This document shows positions 1 to 7,512 of a stretch of 14,995 bases of DNA, in pieces. The stretch lies in assembly GCA_003554685.1 (NCBI GenBank), contig PWHA01000125.1, positions 1 through 14,995 on the forward strand, written 5' to 3'. A model generated the notes under the pieces. It saw only the letters and a program-made list of their open reading frames with translations. It was not told the origin of the DNA and made no database searches. Source of the stretch: Halanaerobiaceae bacterium. GTDB taxonomy: Bacteria > Bacillota > Halanaerobiia > Halanaerobiales > Halarsenatibacteraceae. Every line of letters starts with the position of its first letter. Positions within the stretch are counted from its first letter, which is position 1. Made by a program: the position numbers and the translations under genes.

Positions 1-1200
1 CGCCGTCTTATTAGCCGACAGATGCTTATCCAAATAGTTCTGTTCCAGGTGCCCCATCTCGCCCTCTGCCAGAATTTCTTCCTTATCCCGGAAATAGTCC
101 AGGATATCCGAAGGGTGCTCGCGTTGATCCTCAACTTCAATTTCTCCCCCCTCATGCTTGGCGGCAATGTTGGGCACTTCAGGAGCTACCTCCAGCAGAT
201 CATCGCGGCGGTTATAGGGCTGGCGGACAATGCTCTTGCGGGTTTCGGTGATGTGGTGCTCAATCCGGACATTATTTTCCAGACCCAGCTGCTTGCGGAT
301 TTTGGAAGTCTTCCGCAGGGTTTTGGCGTCCACTGAATTGCTGAGATTAAAGCCCACCAGCGGGGTGGAGCCGTCATCCCGGGAGAGCAGTTTGGCCATC
401 AGCAGTGTCCAGTAAACTGCATAGGGATTGTCATTCCCCATAAAAACTGAGATTTTAAACGGGATATCAATGCCCATTTTATAAAGCAGATATCCCAGCA
501 GCACGGTTCCCGGATTGACATTGAGGACCTGATCAATGCCGTAATTGGTATAATAGTAGAGCAGCTCGTCCACCCATTTCAGAGCATGGTCATTGGGCAT
601 GCCGACTCCGCCGAAATAACCGGTAATGGTCTCCGGACCACCGAGATGAACATTGGAGCCATCGGTTCCCCGGGTATCCAGGGTTTCCACATAACTGGCC
701 CCGATAATCTGCATGGCGGCGGCCACTGCCAGTATATCACCATTATCTTCTTCCTGCTCTTTCATTTTCCTAACCCGGATATAGCGGCCGGGCATAATCT
801 GCTGATTGGCAATGGCCTGTTCTGCTTCTTTGATTAACCAGGGAAAATACTGCAGGGCACTGATTTCCAGGGTAACGGCTTTATCCTCATTAAAATAGGT
901 CCGGTCGGCTTCTTCTCCCATAATCTGACGGCGGTAATCGGAAATTGAAACGAAAGAACCTTTGTCCCTCTCGGCCTTCAACCACTGCAGATCTTCATAA
1001 TAGGTTGTCCCCAGGTTCTTCAATCTATCCAGCAAATTATCAAGTTTTCTGGCCTGCCGGGCTTTAGCATTGATCTGCTCAGGGGTTCCATATTTCCCAA
1101 CCACTCTTTTCAGATCATAAACCAGGTCATTATCCAGATCAACCAGCAGATCATTAACCTCTTTCAGAACCTTGCTGTCAATTTTCAGGTTGCCTCTCAT
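1..1200 (-). CDS. Unrecognised conserved-looking protein, C-terminus beyond window
   Basis: The frame is open for 400 codons from ATG at 1200 to the window edge, so the 3' end is missing. A GAAGGGGG ribosome site lies about 8 nt before the start. I do not recognise the family. Residues 1-75 look alpha-helical and charged. A more conserved-looking core starts near residue 155. It has glycine-rich segments (GTDGSNVHLGGPETITGYFGG near 178-198), a hydrophobic stretch with NVNPGT (227-232), MGNDNPYA (254-261), GFNLSNS (283-289) and a histidine pair in EHHITET (314-320). The alternation of hydrophobic strands and helices suggests an alpha/beta enzyme, perhaps a TIM barrel, with His314-316-region residues as possible metal or substrate ligands. 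That is inference. There is no signal peptide, so it is probably cytoplasmic. The next gene upstream is the leucine dehydrogenase remnant, so an old link to amino acid metabolism is possible but unproven. Confidence 0.8.
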   Translation of the reverse strand, partial: MRGNLKIDSKVLKEVNDLLVDLDNDLVYDLKRVVGKYGTPEQINAKARQARKLDNLLDRLKNLGTTYYEDLQWLKAERDKGSFVSISDYRRQIMGEEADRTYFNEDKAVTLEISALQYFPWLIKEAEQAIANQQIMPGRYIRVRKMKEQEEDNGDILAVAAAMQIIGASYVETLDTRGTDGSNVHLGGPETITGYFGGVGMPNDHALKWVDELLYYYTNYGIDQVLNVNPGTVLLGYLLYKMGIDIPFKISVFMGNDNPYAVYWTLLMAKLLSRDDGSTPLVGFNLSNSVDAKTLRKTSKIRKQLGLENNVRIEHHITETRKSIVRQPYNRRDDLLEVAPEVPNIAAKHEGGEIEVEDQREHPSDILDYFRDKEEILAEGEMGHLEQNYLDKHLSANKTA

Positions 1201-1273
1201 GCTGAATTCCCCCTTCTTCAAAATTATTTTTGCCCGGATTTATCTTTATTTGCTGGCTATCCTCTCAAAAAAA

Positions 1274-1755
1274 TCATCTCAAGGAGATAATCTTCTCTAC
1301 CATTGCCAGACGCTGTTCCGCAATGTGATCGACTGCTTCAAGCGGCAGGATTCCCTCAGCCTCAGCAACTGCAAAAATCTCCAGCAGAGTATCATAAATA
1401 TCCTCACACTTTTTATTGATCGCAGACTTGATGCTGTGCTCATAGTCTATCCCGCTGGCGGCATGGATAACTCCCCCGGCATTAATAACATAGTCAGGAG
1501 CATAAATAATACCTCTTTCCAGCAGTCCTCTGCCGTGAACTTCCGGATCTTCCAAAATATTGTTTGCAGCTCCAGCTATTATATCACAGTTAAATTCTGG
1601 CAGAGTTTGATCATTTACAATTCCACCCAAGGCATTGGGAGAAAATATATCACAGTCCACTTCATATATTCTGTCCGGCTCAATTGTTTTGCAGCCCAGC
1701 TCCGGGCCTGTTTCATGAGACTGCTGACCAGATCGTTGGCTATTACCCTGGCATC
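1274..1755 (-). pseudogene. Leucine dehydrogenase-like 3' remnant, truncated and frameshifted
   Basis: Only the second half of the NAD-binding domain of a Glu/Leu/Phe/Val dehydrogenase remains. Intact enzymes have about 350-365 residues and interconvert leucine and 2-oxo-4-methylpentanoate. Two reading frames carry the homology. The first starts directly after the amylase stop and reads DARVIANDL...MKQAR. The second continues ELGC...EPDRIYEVDCDIFSPNALGG, then AGAANN, YAPDYVINAGGV and a C-terminal helix. They join near 1702, where one missing G (CCCGGAGC for CCCGGGAGC) would explain the shift. The stretch from GTG at 1660 could be read as an open frame of 128 codons, but it has no ribosome site and lacks the whole substrate domain. 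The gene has lost its 5' half, including the catalytic lysine region, and is surely not functional. The family assignment is strong; the exact indel is inferred. Confidence 0.85.
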
Positions 1756-4131
1756 CTACTCCAGGCGGAGCACAGTGCCCTCCAGAACGGGCAGCTCCAG
1801 CTGCATTTCTCCGGTGGTGTCATCCAGCTCGACCTCAATCTCATTGAATATTATCTCATAATCAGCTGCTGCCAGCTCAGCCCGGTCCAGGGTAATAGTA
1901 GCTTCATCACCGGCATTGATCACCACCAGCAGTCTTTCCTCCTCATGCTCCCGGAGAAAACCATAGACCAGCTGATCGCCGGTAGCAACCCTGGTGAGCT
2001 CACCGCGGCGCAGAGCTGCCTCTTCATTGCGCAGAGTAATAAGCTCCTGAACATAGGAGCGCAGCTCCTCATCGGGGGAGATATAGTCCCGCTCCTCCCA
2101 GACCATGGTGCGGCGATTATCGGGATCGTCGCCACCCTCCAGTCCAATTTCATCGCCATAGTAGATCATGGGGGCGCCAAAGTAGGTGAACTTCAGAAGC
2201 TTGCTGAGTTTAAAGCGATCCCAATCGCCATCGACCATCGTCATGTAGCGCATGGTATCATGGCTCCCCAGCAGATTCTGCAGGGTATAGACAGCCTGCT
2301 CGGGATAATCAAAAAGCAGCCGCATCATTTCATGGTGAAATTCATCGGCAGTGGAGCGTCCCTGACCGATAAAACTGTTGACGGCATCGCGAAAACGATA
2401 GTTCATGACTGCATCAAACTCATCGCCCTCAAGAAAGTCCCGGGCATCACCCCAGATTTCACCGGAAAGATAGGCCTCAGAATCCAGTGATTTAACATGT
2501 TTCCGCCAGTCCCGCCAGAACTCAGGATCACTGGCCCTGACATCGGTGGGAACATCGAGCCGCCAGCCGGCAATTCCCTTATCCGTCCACTGTTCTGTAA
2601 TTTCCCAGATATAATCCCGGACCTCGGGGTTATCGAGATTGAGCTCCGGCATATGACCGAAATCCCACCAGCCATCGTAGTTAGGCGGGAGTTCTTCCTG
2701 CTGCTGGTCATAGAGATGCAGCACCGGGAAGTCATGAATATTAAACCAGTCCAGGTACTCGGATTCCTCTCCCTTTTCCACCACATCCTGAAAGGCCCAG
2801 TGTTCAAAGCCCACATGGTTGAAGACCCCATCCAGGATTACCCGGATTCCATGATCATCGAGTTTCTCCACCAGTTCAGCAAAATACTCCCGGGATTTTT
2901 CCTGCTCACCCCGGTAGGCCAGGGCATCATCGATCAGCTCAAAACCTGCGGTATTATAGCGGTGATAGGCGCTGGCTTTAAAGATCGGATTAAAGTAAAT
3001 GGTGTTAATGCCTAGTTCTTTTAGATAGGGAATTTTTTCCTCAACGCCGAAGAGATCGCCACCGTAGAAGGCATAATAACCTGCCTGAGGATGAATGGAG
3101 GGATCATCATCGCTGAGATGCTCCTCCTGAAGCACCGGGTCGTCCGAAGGCCTGATACCCTGATGCCATTCCGGAATCAGAGCTTCCTCCCGGTTCTCCC
3201 GATCCCGGTAAATTTCAATAACTTGGGGATCATTATCCGAAGTTCCCTTAGCAAAACGGTCGGGGAAGATTTGATAAAAAACGGCATCCTGAACCCAGTC
3301 CGGAGTGGTGAAGACATCCCATGCACCCAGATCAATCTGAAAATAATCCAGGTCCTGATACCGGGCAGTTTCTCCCTCTGCTCCATAAAAGTGTCTTTCT
3401 CCGCCGTCTCTGATCTCAAAATAATAGCTGAATTCAGAATCGGGAACTTCCACGATCCGGCGGTAATATTCATAGGGACCCTGGAAGAGAAAGCTGTTAA
3501 GAGATCTGCTTAACTCTTCGTCCTCTGCCGTAACAATCTTAACCAGAACCTCTTCTACCTCCTGACCCCGGGTCTGAAAGCGGAAGGAAACCTCTTCCTC
3601 TGACAAGGGATTAAAATAGCGGTGATCCTGATAATTGTGATTCAGCATATCGACCGTTATCTCACCATCACCACGCTCGCCGGGATCATCAGGCAGATGG
3701 GCATCCTCACCTACCCGGATAACTGCATTCTGACCTCCAAAACCATCAGGGGCATAGTCATCGGCTTCTTCCGGTGTAATCCAGTCCTGGCCATCCAGGA
3801 CAAACTTATATTCATATTCCCCGGGTTCCAGGTAGACTGTCACCCGGTAGACCCCATCGTCCTCCTCGTCTTCCATCAGGGTACCGGTGGGGTTCCAGTC
3901 ATTGAACTGGGCAGCCAGATAAACCTCCTCATATTCCACCTCAGGCCCAAGCTCGGCAGCCGGCTCAAAGCTGAATTCCACCTCCACCAGACCCGGTTCC
4001 GGTTCATAGATGGCCGCAGCGGTCTGTGGCAGAAGAGAGATAAAAGCAGCCAGCACAGCAATAACAATAAGTGTTAACAGTCCGGTAGAAAAGTGTTGCG
4101 AAAAATTGGTTTTAACAGATTTAAATTGCAT
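1756..4131 (-). CDS. Secreted GH13 alpha-amylase / neopullulanase-type enzyme
   Basis: This enzyme hydrolyses alpha-glucans (starch, pullulan or cyclodextrins) outside the cytoplasm. Residues 1-40 form a long signal peptide with a hydrophobic core at 18-34 and a TAAA cleavage site; there is no lipobox. An E-set/CBM48-like module follows (about 48-140, VYLAAQFNDWNP), then a CBM34-like N-domain (about 165-270). The catalytic barrel begins with YQIFPDRFAKG (286-296), a hallmark of cyclomaltodextrinases and neopullulanases. The conserved regions are DGVFNH (434-439), MPELN (494-498), GWRLDVPTD with nucleophile Asp526, acid/base Glu558 in GEIW, and SHD with Asp625. All catalytic residues are present. 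A C-terminal beta-sandwich ends the protein. At 791 residues it is longer than the usual 580-600, because of the signal peptide, the extra module and acidic insertions. The acidic surface (for example EDEEDD near 87) suits high salt. ATG at 4131 has a GAGGGGG ribosome site. Exact substrate is uncertain. Confidence 0.95.
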   Translation of the reverse strand: MQFKSVKTNFSQHFSTGLLTLIVIAVLAAFISLLPQTAAAIYEPEPGLVEVEFSFEPAAELGPEVEYEEVYLAAQFNDWNPTGTLMEDEEDDGVYRVTVYLEPGEYEYKFVLDGQDWITPEEADDYAPDGFGGQNAVIRVGEDAHLPDDPGERGDGEITVDMLNHNYQDHRYFNPLSEEEVSFRFQTRGQEVEEVLVKIVTAEDEELSRSLNSFLFQGPYEYYRRIVEVPDSEFSYYFEIRDGGERHFYGAEGETARYQDLDYFQIDLGAWDVFTTPDWVQDAVFYQIFPDRFAKGTSDNDPQVIEIYRDRENREEALIPEWHQGIRPSDDPVLQEEHLSDDDPSIHPQAGYYAFYGGDLFGVEEKIPYLKELGINTIYFNPIFKASAYHRYNTAGFELIDDALAYRGEQEKSREYFAELVEKLDDHGIRVILDGVFNHVGFEHWAFQDVVEKGEESEYLDWFNIHDFPVLHLYDQQQEELPPNYDGWWDFGHMPELNLDNPEVRDYIWEITEQWTDKGIAGWRLDVPTDVRASDPEFWRDWRKHVKSLDSEAYLSGEIWGDARDFLEGDEFDAVMNYRFRDAVNSFIGQGRSTADEFHHEMMRLLFDYPEQAVYTLQNLLGSHDTMRYMTMVDGDWDRFKLSKLLKFTYFGAPMIYYGDEIGLEGGDDPDNRRTMVWEERDYISPDEELRSYVQELITLRNEEAALRRGELTRVATGDQLVYGFLREHEEERLLVVINAGDEATITLDRAELAAADYEIIFNEIEVELDDTTGEMQLELPVLEGTVLRLE

Positions 4132-4189
4132 AAATTTCTTATCCCCCTCAGAAATTTTACATTTCTGGTCTGGAAAACTTTGAAAGTAA

Positions 4190-4221
4190 ATTTCCAGCTC
4201 TATACCTATTTCCAGCTCTAT
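4190..4221. repeat. 14-bp direct repeat at the amylase transcription start region
   Basis: Two exact copies of ATTTCCAGCTCTAT (4190-4203 and 4208-4221) lie 18 bp apart start to start, between the predicted amylase -10 box and the gene. The position is that expected of a repressor or activator site, or the pair may be a simple duplication. Confidence 0.7.
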
Positions 4222-4228
4222 TCTGATA

Positions 4229-4258
4229 AATATACTGATTTTATGTTTTAATTAACAA
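4229..4258 (-). promoter_or_regulatory. Candidate amylase promoter
   Basis: On the minus strand, TTGTTA (4258-4253) and TATATT (4234-4229) are separated by 18 nt. Transcription would start near 4222, giving a leader of about 90 nt before the amylase start. The boxes match the housekeeping consensus only moderately, and the region is very AT-rich, so chance matches are likely. Confidence 0.4.
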
Positions 4259-4273
4259 AAAAATTAACAAAAA
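4250..4273. repeat. 12-bp exact tandem repeat overlapping the -35 box
   Basis: AATTAACAAAAA occurs twice head to tail (4250-4261 and 4262-4273). Each copy contains TTGTTA on the minus strand, so the predicted -35 hexamer of the amylase promoter is duplicated 12 bp upstream. The second copy ends just after the methyltransferase stop codon. Confidence 0.75.
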
Positions 4274-4275
4274 AA

Positions 4276-4902
4276 CTATTTTTGCCAGAGAACATATTTT
4301 TCCTCTCCAGTTTTTAGCAGCTTTAAAGAAAATTTTTCAGTTATCCAGGCCAGAGATTTTTTGTTAAAAAAACCAACATGAGTGGGGTCCTGATGATACC
4401 ACCAGCCGTGGAAACTGGTAGGCCCGGGATGAAAATGAGTCATTACCGCCAGATAACCACCCGGTTTCAAAGATTCCAGCAGCCCGTCAATTTCCTGCCG
4501 AGGTCGATGGAGATGCTCAAAAACCTCGGTGGAAGTAATTAAATCATATTTTTTCTGCTGATAACTTTCTCCAGGATAAAAAATAGGGTCATAAAGGTCC
4601 ACCTTTAGCCCTCTTTCTTCCATCAGTTCAGCCAGCACCGGACCGGGTCCGCAGCCAAAATCCAGTACGGTCTCCACTTCCGGAAAAAGTTCCTCAAGAC
4701 CCCAGCTGATAAAATCCTCAAACATTTTAACATAACCTTCATTTTCTCTGGTATTATCATGCTCCCGGTACCTGGCGGCCTCCTCGGAAAACCCGGGCAG
4801 ACAGCCTTCATCCAGCATGATATACTCACAATTCCGGCAGTAATAATAATTTTCTATTTTCAGTTGCTTCAATTTCTCAGAGCCGCATAGCCTGCAGTTC
4901 AA
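4276..4902 (-). CDS. SAM-dependent methyltransferase with N-terminal zinc ribbon
   Basis: This is a class I methyltransferase of the Methyltransf_23 type, probably cytoplasmic; its substrate is unknown. Four cysteines (3, 6, 22, 25) in a CxxC...CxxC pattern form a small zinc ribbon. The SAM-binding motif I is VLDFGCGPG (79-87). The acidic end of strand 2 is VDLYDP (101-106), and motif IV lies in YDLITSTEVFEHLHRP (119-134). The segment HQDPTHVGFF (170-179) is typical of this branch, in which a DPTHV loop closes over the active site. The start is TTG at 4902, chosen because the first zinc cysteines follow at once and a GGGAG ribosome site lies about 10 nt upstream. An ATG a few bases upstream is out of frame. 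Relatives often modify sugars, lipids or small molecules, but nothing here fixes the role. It is transcribed towards the amylase gene, 144 nt away, which seems to have its own promoter. Confidence 0.9.
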   Translation of the reverse strand: MNCRLCGSEKLKQLKIENYYYCRNCEYIMLDEGCLPGFSEEAARYREHDNTRENEGYVKMFEDFISWGLEELFPEVETVLDFGCGPGPVLAELMEERGLKVDLYDPIFYPGESYQQKKYDLITSTEVFEHLHRPRQEIDGLLESLKPGGYLAVMTHFHPGPTSFHGWWYHQDPTHVGFFNKKSLAWITEKFSLKLLKTGEEKYVLWQK

Positions 4903-5141
4903 TAAACATCCACTCCCTGCCTTAAATCAATTCATGTTTATACTACCAAAAGTAATATTTCAATAAAATTTATTAGCAAGATCGTTGTTATGCCTGTGAT
5001 TATAAGTTAGATATTTTGTCAAATTTGATTTTATGCGGTGGAACTATTTATTAATTATTTAGAGGAATTATTCATAAATTATTTCTAGTTTCAAGGTTAA
5101 ATAATTTGCAGTCAATTTGCTGGCTAATTTGCCTGCAGAGT

Positions 5142-5675
5142 TTACCCGTTTTTCAGCTCAAAGTCATACTCCACCAGCTGGCGGTTGGGACTGAACTCAA
5201 GCACTCCTATACTCTCCAGCCGACCAGAAAAAGGGAAATCTACCCCGGAAAGCAGGCGGCAGGCTTCATTCAGTTCATCATATTCCAGTCCCAGGGCCAG
5301 GGTACAGTGGGGAACCCATTCCTCGGGATGATAGTATTCCCAGAGTTCACCATCGTAATCACTAAAGTGCTCATGAAACTGCTGATGCCGGTCAAGCAGC
5401 ATGTGGTTAACCTTGGGTCCCAGGAAAAACACCGGTTTCTGATTGAGGAAAATACCCAGGCTGACAAATTTAATTTGAATTGGCGGGATGCTGGTGCTGT
5501 AACTCCAGAGATCACGGGAAAATTCCTCCAGTGAAAGGGTGTCATAAATGGCAAAGGAAATGTGCGGACAGGTTTCTTCATCCACGGGTATTTCTTCAGA
5601 ACGAAGAGTATCCTTGATAGCCTCAATTCGATTGTTAGTTTTTTCATCCAGGTAAAGCTGAATGGCATATGGCAT
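5142..5675 (-). CDS. 2H phosphoesterase (2'-5' RNA ligase / cyclic phosphodiesterase family)
   Basis: The protein has 177 residues, a usual length for the 2H superfamily, with both signature motifs: HIS at 38-40 (CPHISFAI) and HCT at 123-125 (VPHCTLAL). The two histidines act together on 2',3'-cyclic phosphates or 2'-5' linkages in RNA or nucleotides; the actual substrate cannot be read from the sequence. There is no signal peptide, so it is cytoplasmic. I chose the ATG at 5675 because GAAGGGG lies 8 nt before it; a GTG three codons upstream would place that ribosome site too close. It is divergent from the VTT-family gene, and the shared 119-nt spacer contains a tandem palindromic repeat. 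No neighbour points to a tRNA-splicing or RNA-repair operon. Confidence 0.9.
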   Translation of the reverse strand: MPYAIQLYLDEKTNNRIEAIKDTLRSEEIPVDEETCPHISFAIYDTLSLEEFSRDLWSYSTSIPPIQIKFVSLGIFLNQKPVFFLGPKVNHMLLDRHQQFHEHFSDYDGELWEYYHPEEWVPHCTLALGLEYDELNEACRLLSGVDFPFSGRLESIGVLEFSPNRQLVEYDFELKNG

Positions 5676-5731
5676 TACCAGCACCCCTTCACTCTAATTT
5701 TTTTCCTAAATTCCCGGTTAAAGTTTGTATT

Positions 5732-5757
5732 TTGACAATAATATTATATAATATTAT
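5732..5757. promoter_or_regulatory. Promoter region: TTGACA joined to a duplicated 10-bp palindrome
   Basis: A perfect TTGACA (5732-5737) is followed at once by two head-to-tail copies of ATAATATTAT (5738-5747, 5748-5757). Each copy is self-complementary, so the pair is a 20-bp perfect palindrome, and TATAAT can be read on both strands across its centre. TTGACA lies only 9 nt before the plus-strand TATAAT, too close for a standard promoter. With a 17-nt spacer the -10 would be TATCAG. The element sits between divergent genes at 5675 and 5795 and could serve either or bind a regulator. Confidence 0.5.
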
Positions 5758-5794
5758 CAGTGAGTCTTAGAAAAAACATCCGGGTGGGCTTTAA

Positions 5795-6478
5795 ATGTAT
5801 AAAAAAACTGTTCTAAAGATATTTTTAACCCTGATTCTCTTCTTCCTCATCTATAGTTACTGGGAAAATATTCAGGCCCTTGATGTGCAGGAATTTATAG
5901 CAGGTCTAGACAATCTCTTTTATGCTGTCTTTATCCTGCTGGGTTTTTATACTGCCAAATCCATTTTTTTTATCATACCCCTGCTGGGCCTGCATATTGC
6001 CTCAGGAATGATGTTTCCCCTCTACCTGGCCATACCGCTGAGCTCGCTGGGCTTCTTGCTGGAAATATCCTTAACCTACTTCTACGGATATTTTCTCGGC
6101 AATGATTTTGTAGAAAATATCATCTCCCGGCATGCCAGATTTCGCCAGCTCCTGAATTATAATATGGATAATGACCTTTATATTCCTTTTCTCCTGAGAA
6201 TAACTCCGGTGGCAATCGAACCGGTCAGCCTGATTCTGGGAGCCAGCGGCAATTTTTACTGGCATTTTATTTTAGGCTCTTTGATGGGAGCTCTGCCCAA
6301 AATTGTTCTCTTTACCATGATAGGAGATGCTATCGTCAATCCTATCACCAGAGGCTCGCTGGCCACCTTTATAATTATTGTGCTGCTCTGGCTGCTGGCT
6401 GCTTACAAATTGCGAAAATACTGGAAAGAAATAAATGGGAAAAAAGATTTAAGCCCGCTGTCAATAATAGAAAATTGA
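5795..6478 (+). CDS. VTT-domain (TVP38/TMEM64/DedA-like) membrane protein
   Basis: This is a polytopic membrane protein of 227 residues, the usual length for TVP38/TMEM64 proteins. A first membrane helix covers about 7-22, followed by hydrophobic segments around 40-65, 68-92, 130-150, 155-180 and 188-204, with a basic tail. The family core is visible: TAKSIFFIIPL with the hydrophobic GMMFPL turn in the first half, then LLRITPVAIEPVSLILGASG and FILGSLMGALPKIVLFTMIGD in the second, with the Arg and Gly/Pro positions typical of VTT domains. Relatives move lipids between membrane leaflets or otherwise affect envelope stability; the role here is unknown. The start ATG follows GGGTGG by 6 nt. It runs towards the two-gene unit to its right, with a small hairpin between. 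Confidence 0.88.
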   Translation: MYKKTVLKIFLTLILFFLIYSYWENIQALDVQEFIAGLDNLFYAVFILLGFYTAKSIFFIIPLLGLHIASGMMFPLYLAIPLSSLGFLLEISLTYFYGYFLGNDFVENIISRHARFRQLLNYNMDNDLYIPFLLRITPVAIEPVSLILGASGNFYWHFILGSLMGALPKIVLFTMIGDAIVNPITRGSLATFIIIVLLWLLAAYKLRKYWKEINGKKDLSPLSIIEN

Positions 6479-6483
6479 AATAG

Positions 6484-6516
6484 AAAAAAGAGATATAAGC
6501 GTCATCTCCCTGCTTT
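6484..6516. terminator. Weak bidirectional hairpin terminator between convergent genes
   Basis: GAGAT (6490-6494) and ATCTC (6504-6508) form a short stem with a 9-nt loop. On the minus strand it is followed by a run of six T; on the plus strand TTTTT comes a few bases later. The stem is short, so it is weak, but its place between convergent stop codons fits. Confidence 0.45.
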
Positions 6517-6527
6517 TTATCCTCAGG

Positions 6528-7106
6528 CTATTGCTGCATTTCTTCCACTATCCGGCTAAATCTTTCCAGATAATCCAGGACTTCAAGTTCAAAAACATCG
6601 GCCAGATATTGATAATCTTCATTCTGAAAAGCTTCCAGTGCCCTGTTGAGAGCCTTTTGCTGTTCCTTTAACTCCACATGAAACTCCTGCTTTAAGCTTT
6701 TATCATCCTGAAGGCTTACTATTCTGGTTAATGTCTCCAGAGTCCACTCAATCCCCTCCAGTACCTCAAGGTAAAGCTCCCGGGCTGGTTCAATCTCCTG
6801 ATTGCGAAACATAAAAGCCATCTCTTCAATCCCGGACATCAGGCGGGGCAGGTAGTCAGAAGCAGCTGTCAGGGTTTCTGATACCAGTTCAGAGGTATCT
6901 TTGAGCATAAATTCTGCTTTCTCAGCTTTTTCCCCGCTGTCCAGTTTATCCTGAAATAAAACCAGGGAAACCTCCTCTCCATCCAGCCTGATCTCCTCAA
7001 TAATCTCTTCAGGCCATTCCTCCCGGATTTTAGCTGCAATTTCACTGCCGGTTAATCCGGAAAATTCAGCTGAGGGCTGTTTTTCATCATTTACATATAT
7101 ATCCAT
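6528..7106 (-). CDS. Unrecognised acidic helical protein with beta-grasp-like start
   Basis: I do not recognise the family of this 192-residue protein. Residues 1-55 read like a small beta/alpha fold: a strand (MDIYVNDE), a helix (SEIAAKIREEW), then a strand-turn-strand (IRLDGEEVSLVLF), which resembles ubiquitin-like/beta-grasp domains. From about residue 70 it is almost wholly helical, with long acidic amphipathic helices that could form a four-helix bundle or coiled coil. It has no signal peptide or membrane segment and no cysteine. ATG at 7106 follows GAGGAAG by 7 nt. It lies 31 nt after the cyclophilin-like gene on the same strand, so the two are probably co-transcribed. The acidic composition suits a salt-in cytoplasm. 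An adaptor or scaffold role is possible, but this is only inference from shape. Confidence 0.85.
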   Translation of the reverse strand: MDIYVNDEKQPSAEFSGLTGSEIAAKIREEWPEEIIEEIRLDGEEVSLVLFQDKLDSGEKAEKAEFMLKDTSELVSETLTAASDYLPRLMSGIEEMAFMFRNQEIEPARELYLEVLEGIEWTLETLTRIVSLQDDKSLKQEFHVELKEQQKALNRALEAFQNEDYQYLADVFELEVLDYLERFSRIVEEMQQ

Positions 7107-7137
7107 GCCATCACTTCCTCTGCTTTGATTTCCTCAA

Positions 7138-7512
7138 CTAATTTGCCCTCTCAACTCTGATCTCTTCCCCGCCGGAAAGGCTCTTTAAATCTTCAAGACC
7201 CTCTTTTACTTCACCAAATACCACAATCGGGCTGGCCGCCCTCGGTTCACTGCCCCTGCTGGAAGGAGTTGGGCCGAAAAAGAGACAAAAAGCTTCCCCC
7301 TGATCCCAGTATCCCAGTTCTCCAACCTTTACTTCTGCTCTCTTCTCTCCTGCTCCCTCTTCAACACCTGCTGGAAAATAAATTTCATCACCCCAGGTTC
7401 TCACTTTGCCCTCAAGGGGCAGACTGGACCATATGTTATCAGCCATTTCATTTTGATAAAGTTCTCCCAGAAGTTCAACATCTCCTGCTCTGATCCTGAT
7501 CTGTCTGTCCAT
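7138..7512 (-). CDS. Cyclophilin-like fold protein (TM1367-like, PF04126 type)
   Basis: The 124-residue protein matches the small cyclophilin-like family known from Thermotoga TM1367. Its landmarks are LPLEGKVRTWGDEIYF (31-46), the KVGELGYW strand (62-69), the FFGPTP loop (78-83) and ASPIVVFG (93-100). Members have a cyclophilin-like barrel but lack the usual proline-isomerase active site, and their function is unknown. An AAGGAGGG ribosome site lies 7 nt before ATG at 7512, the strongest translation signal in this stretch. It is the first gene of a likely two-gene unit with the helical protein downstream. A loop rich in Gly and Glu (near 50-60) is longer than I would expect in the family. 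No signal peptide is seen, so it is cytoplasmic. Confidence 0.88.
   Translation of the reverse strand: MDRQIRIRAGDVELLGELYQNEMADNIWSSLPLEGKVRTWGDEIYFPAGVEEGAGEKRAEVKVGELGYWDQGEAFCLFFGPTPSSRGSEPRAASPIVVFGEVKEGLEDLKSLSGGEEIRVERAN

Noticed and set aside
1172..1861. Plus-strand open frame of 229 codons across the dehydrogenase remnant
   Set aside because: It reads antisense over the remnant and both flanking gene ends, lacks a ribosome site and gives a low-complexity Ser/Ile/Leu-rich product.
1684..2490. Long plus-strand open frame of 268 codons opposite the amylase gene
   Set aside because: It is the antisense shadow of a clear GH13 gene; it has no ribosome site and no recognisable domain. Other plus-strand frames over 2497-4077 are the same.
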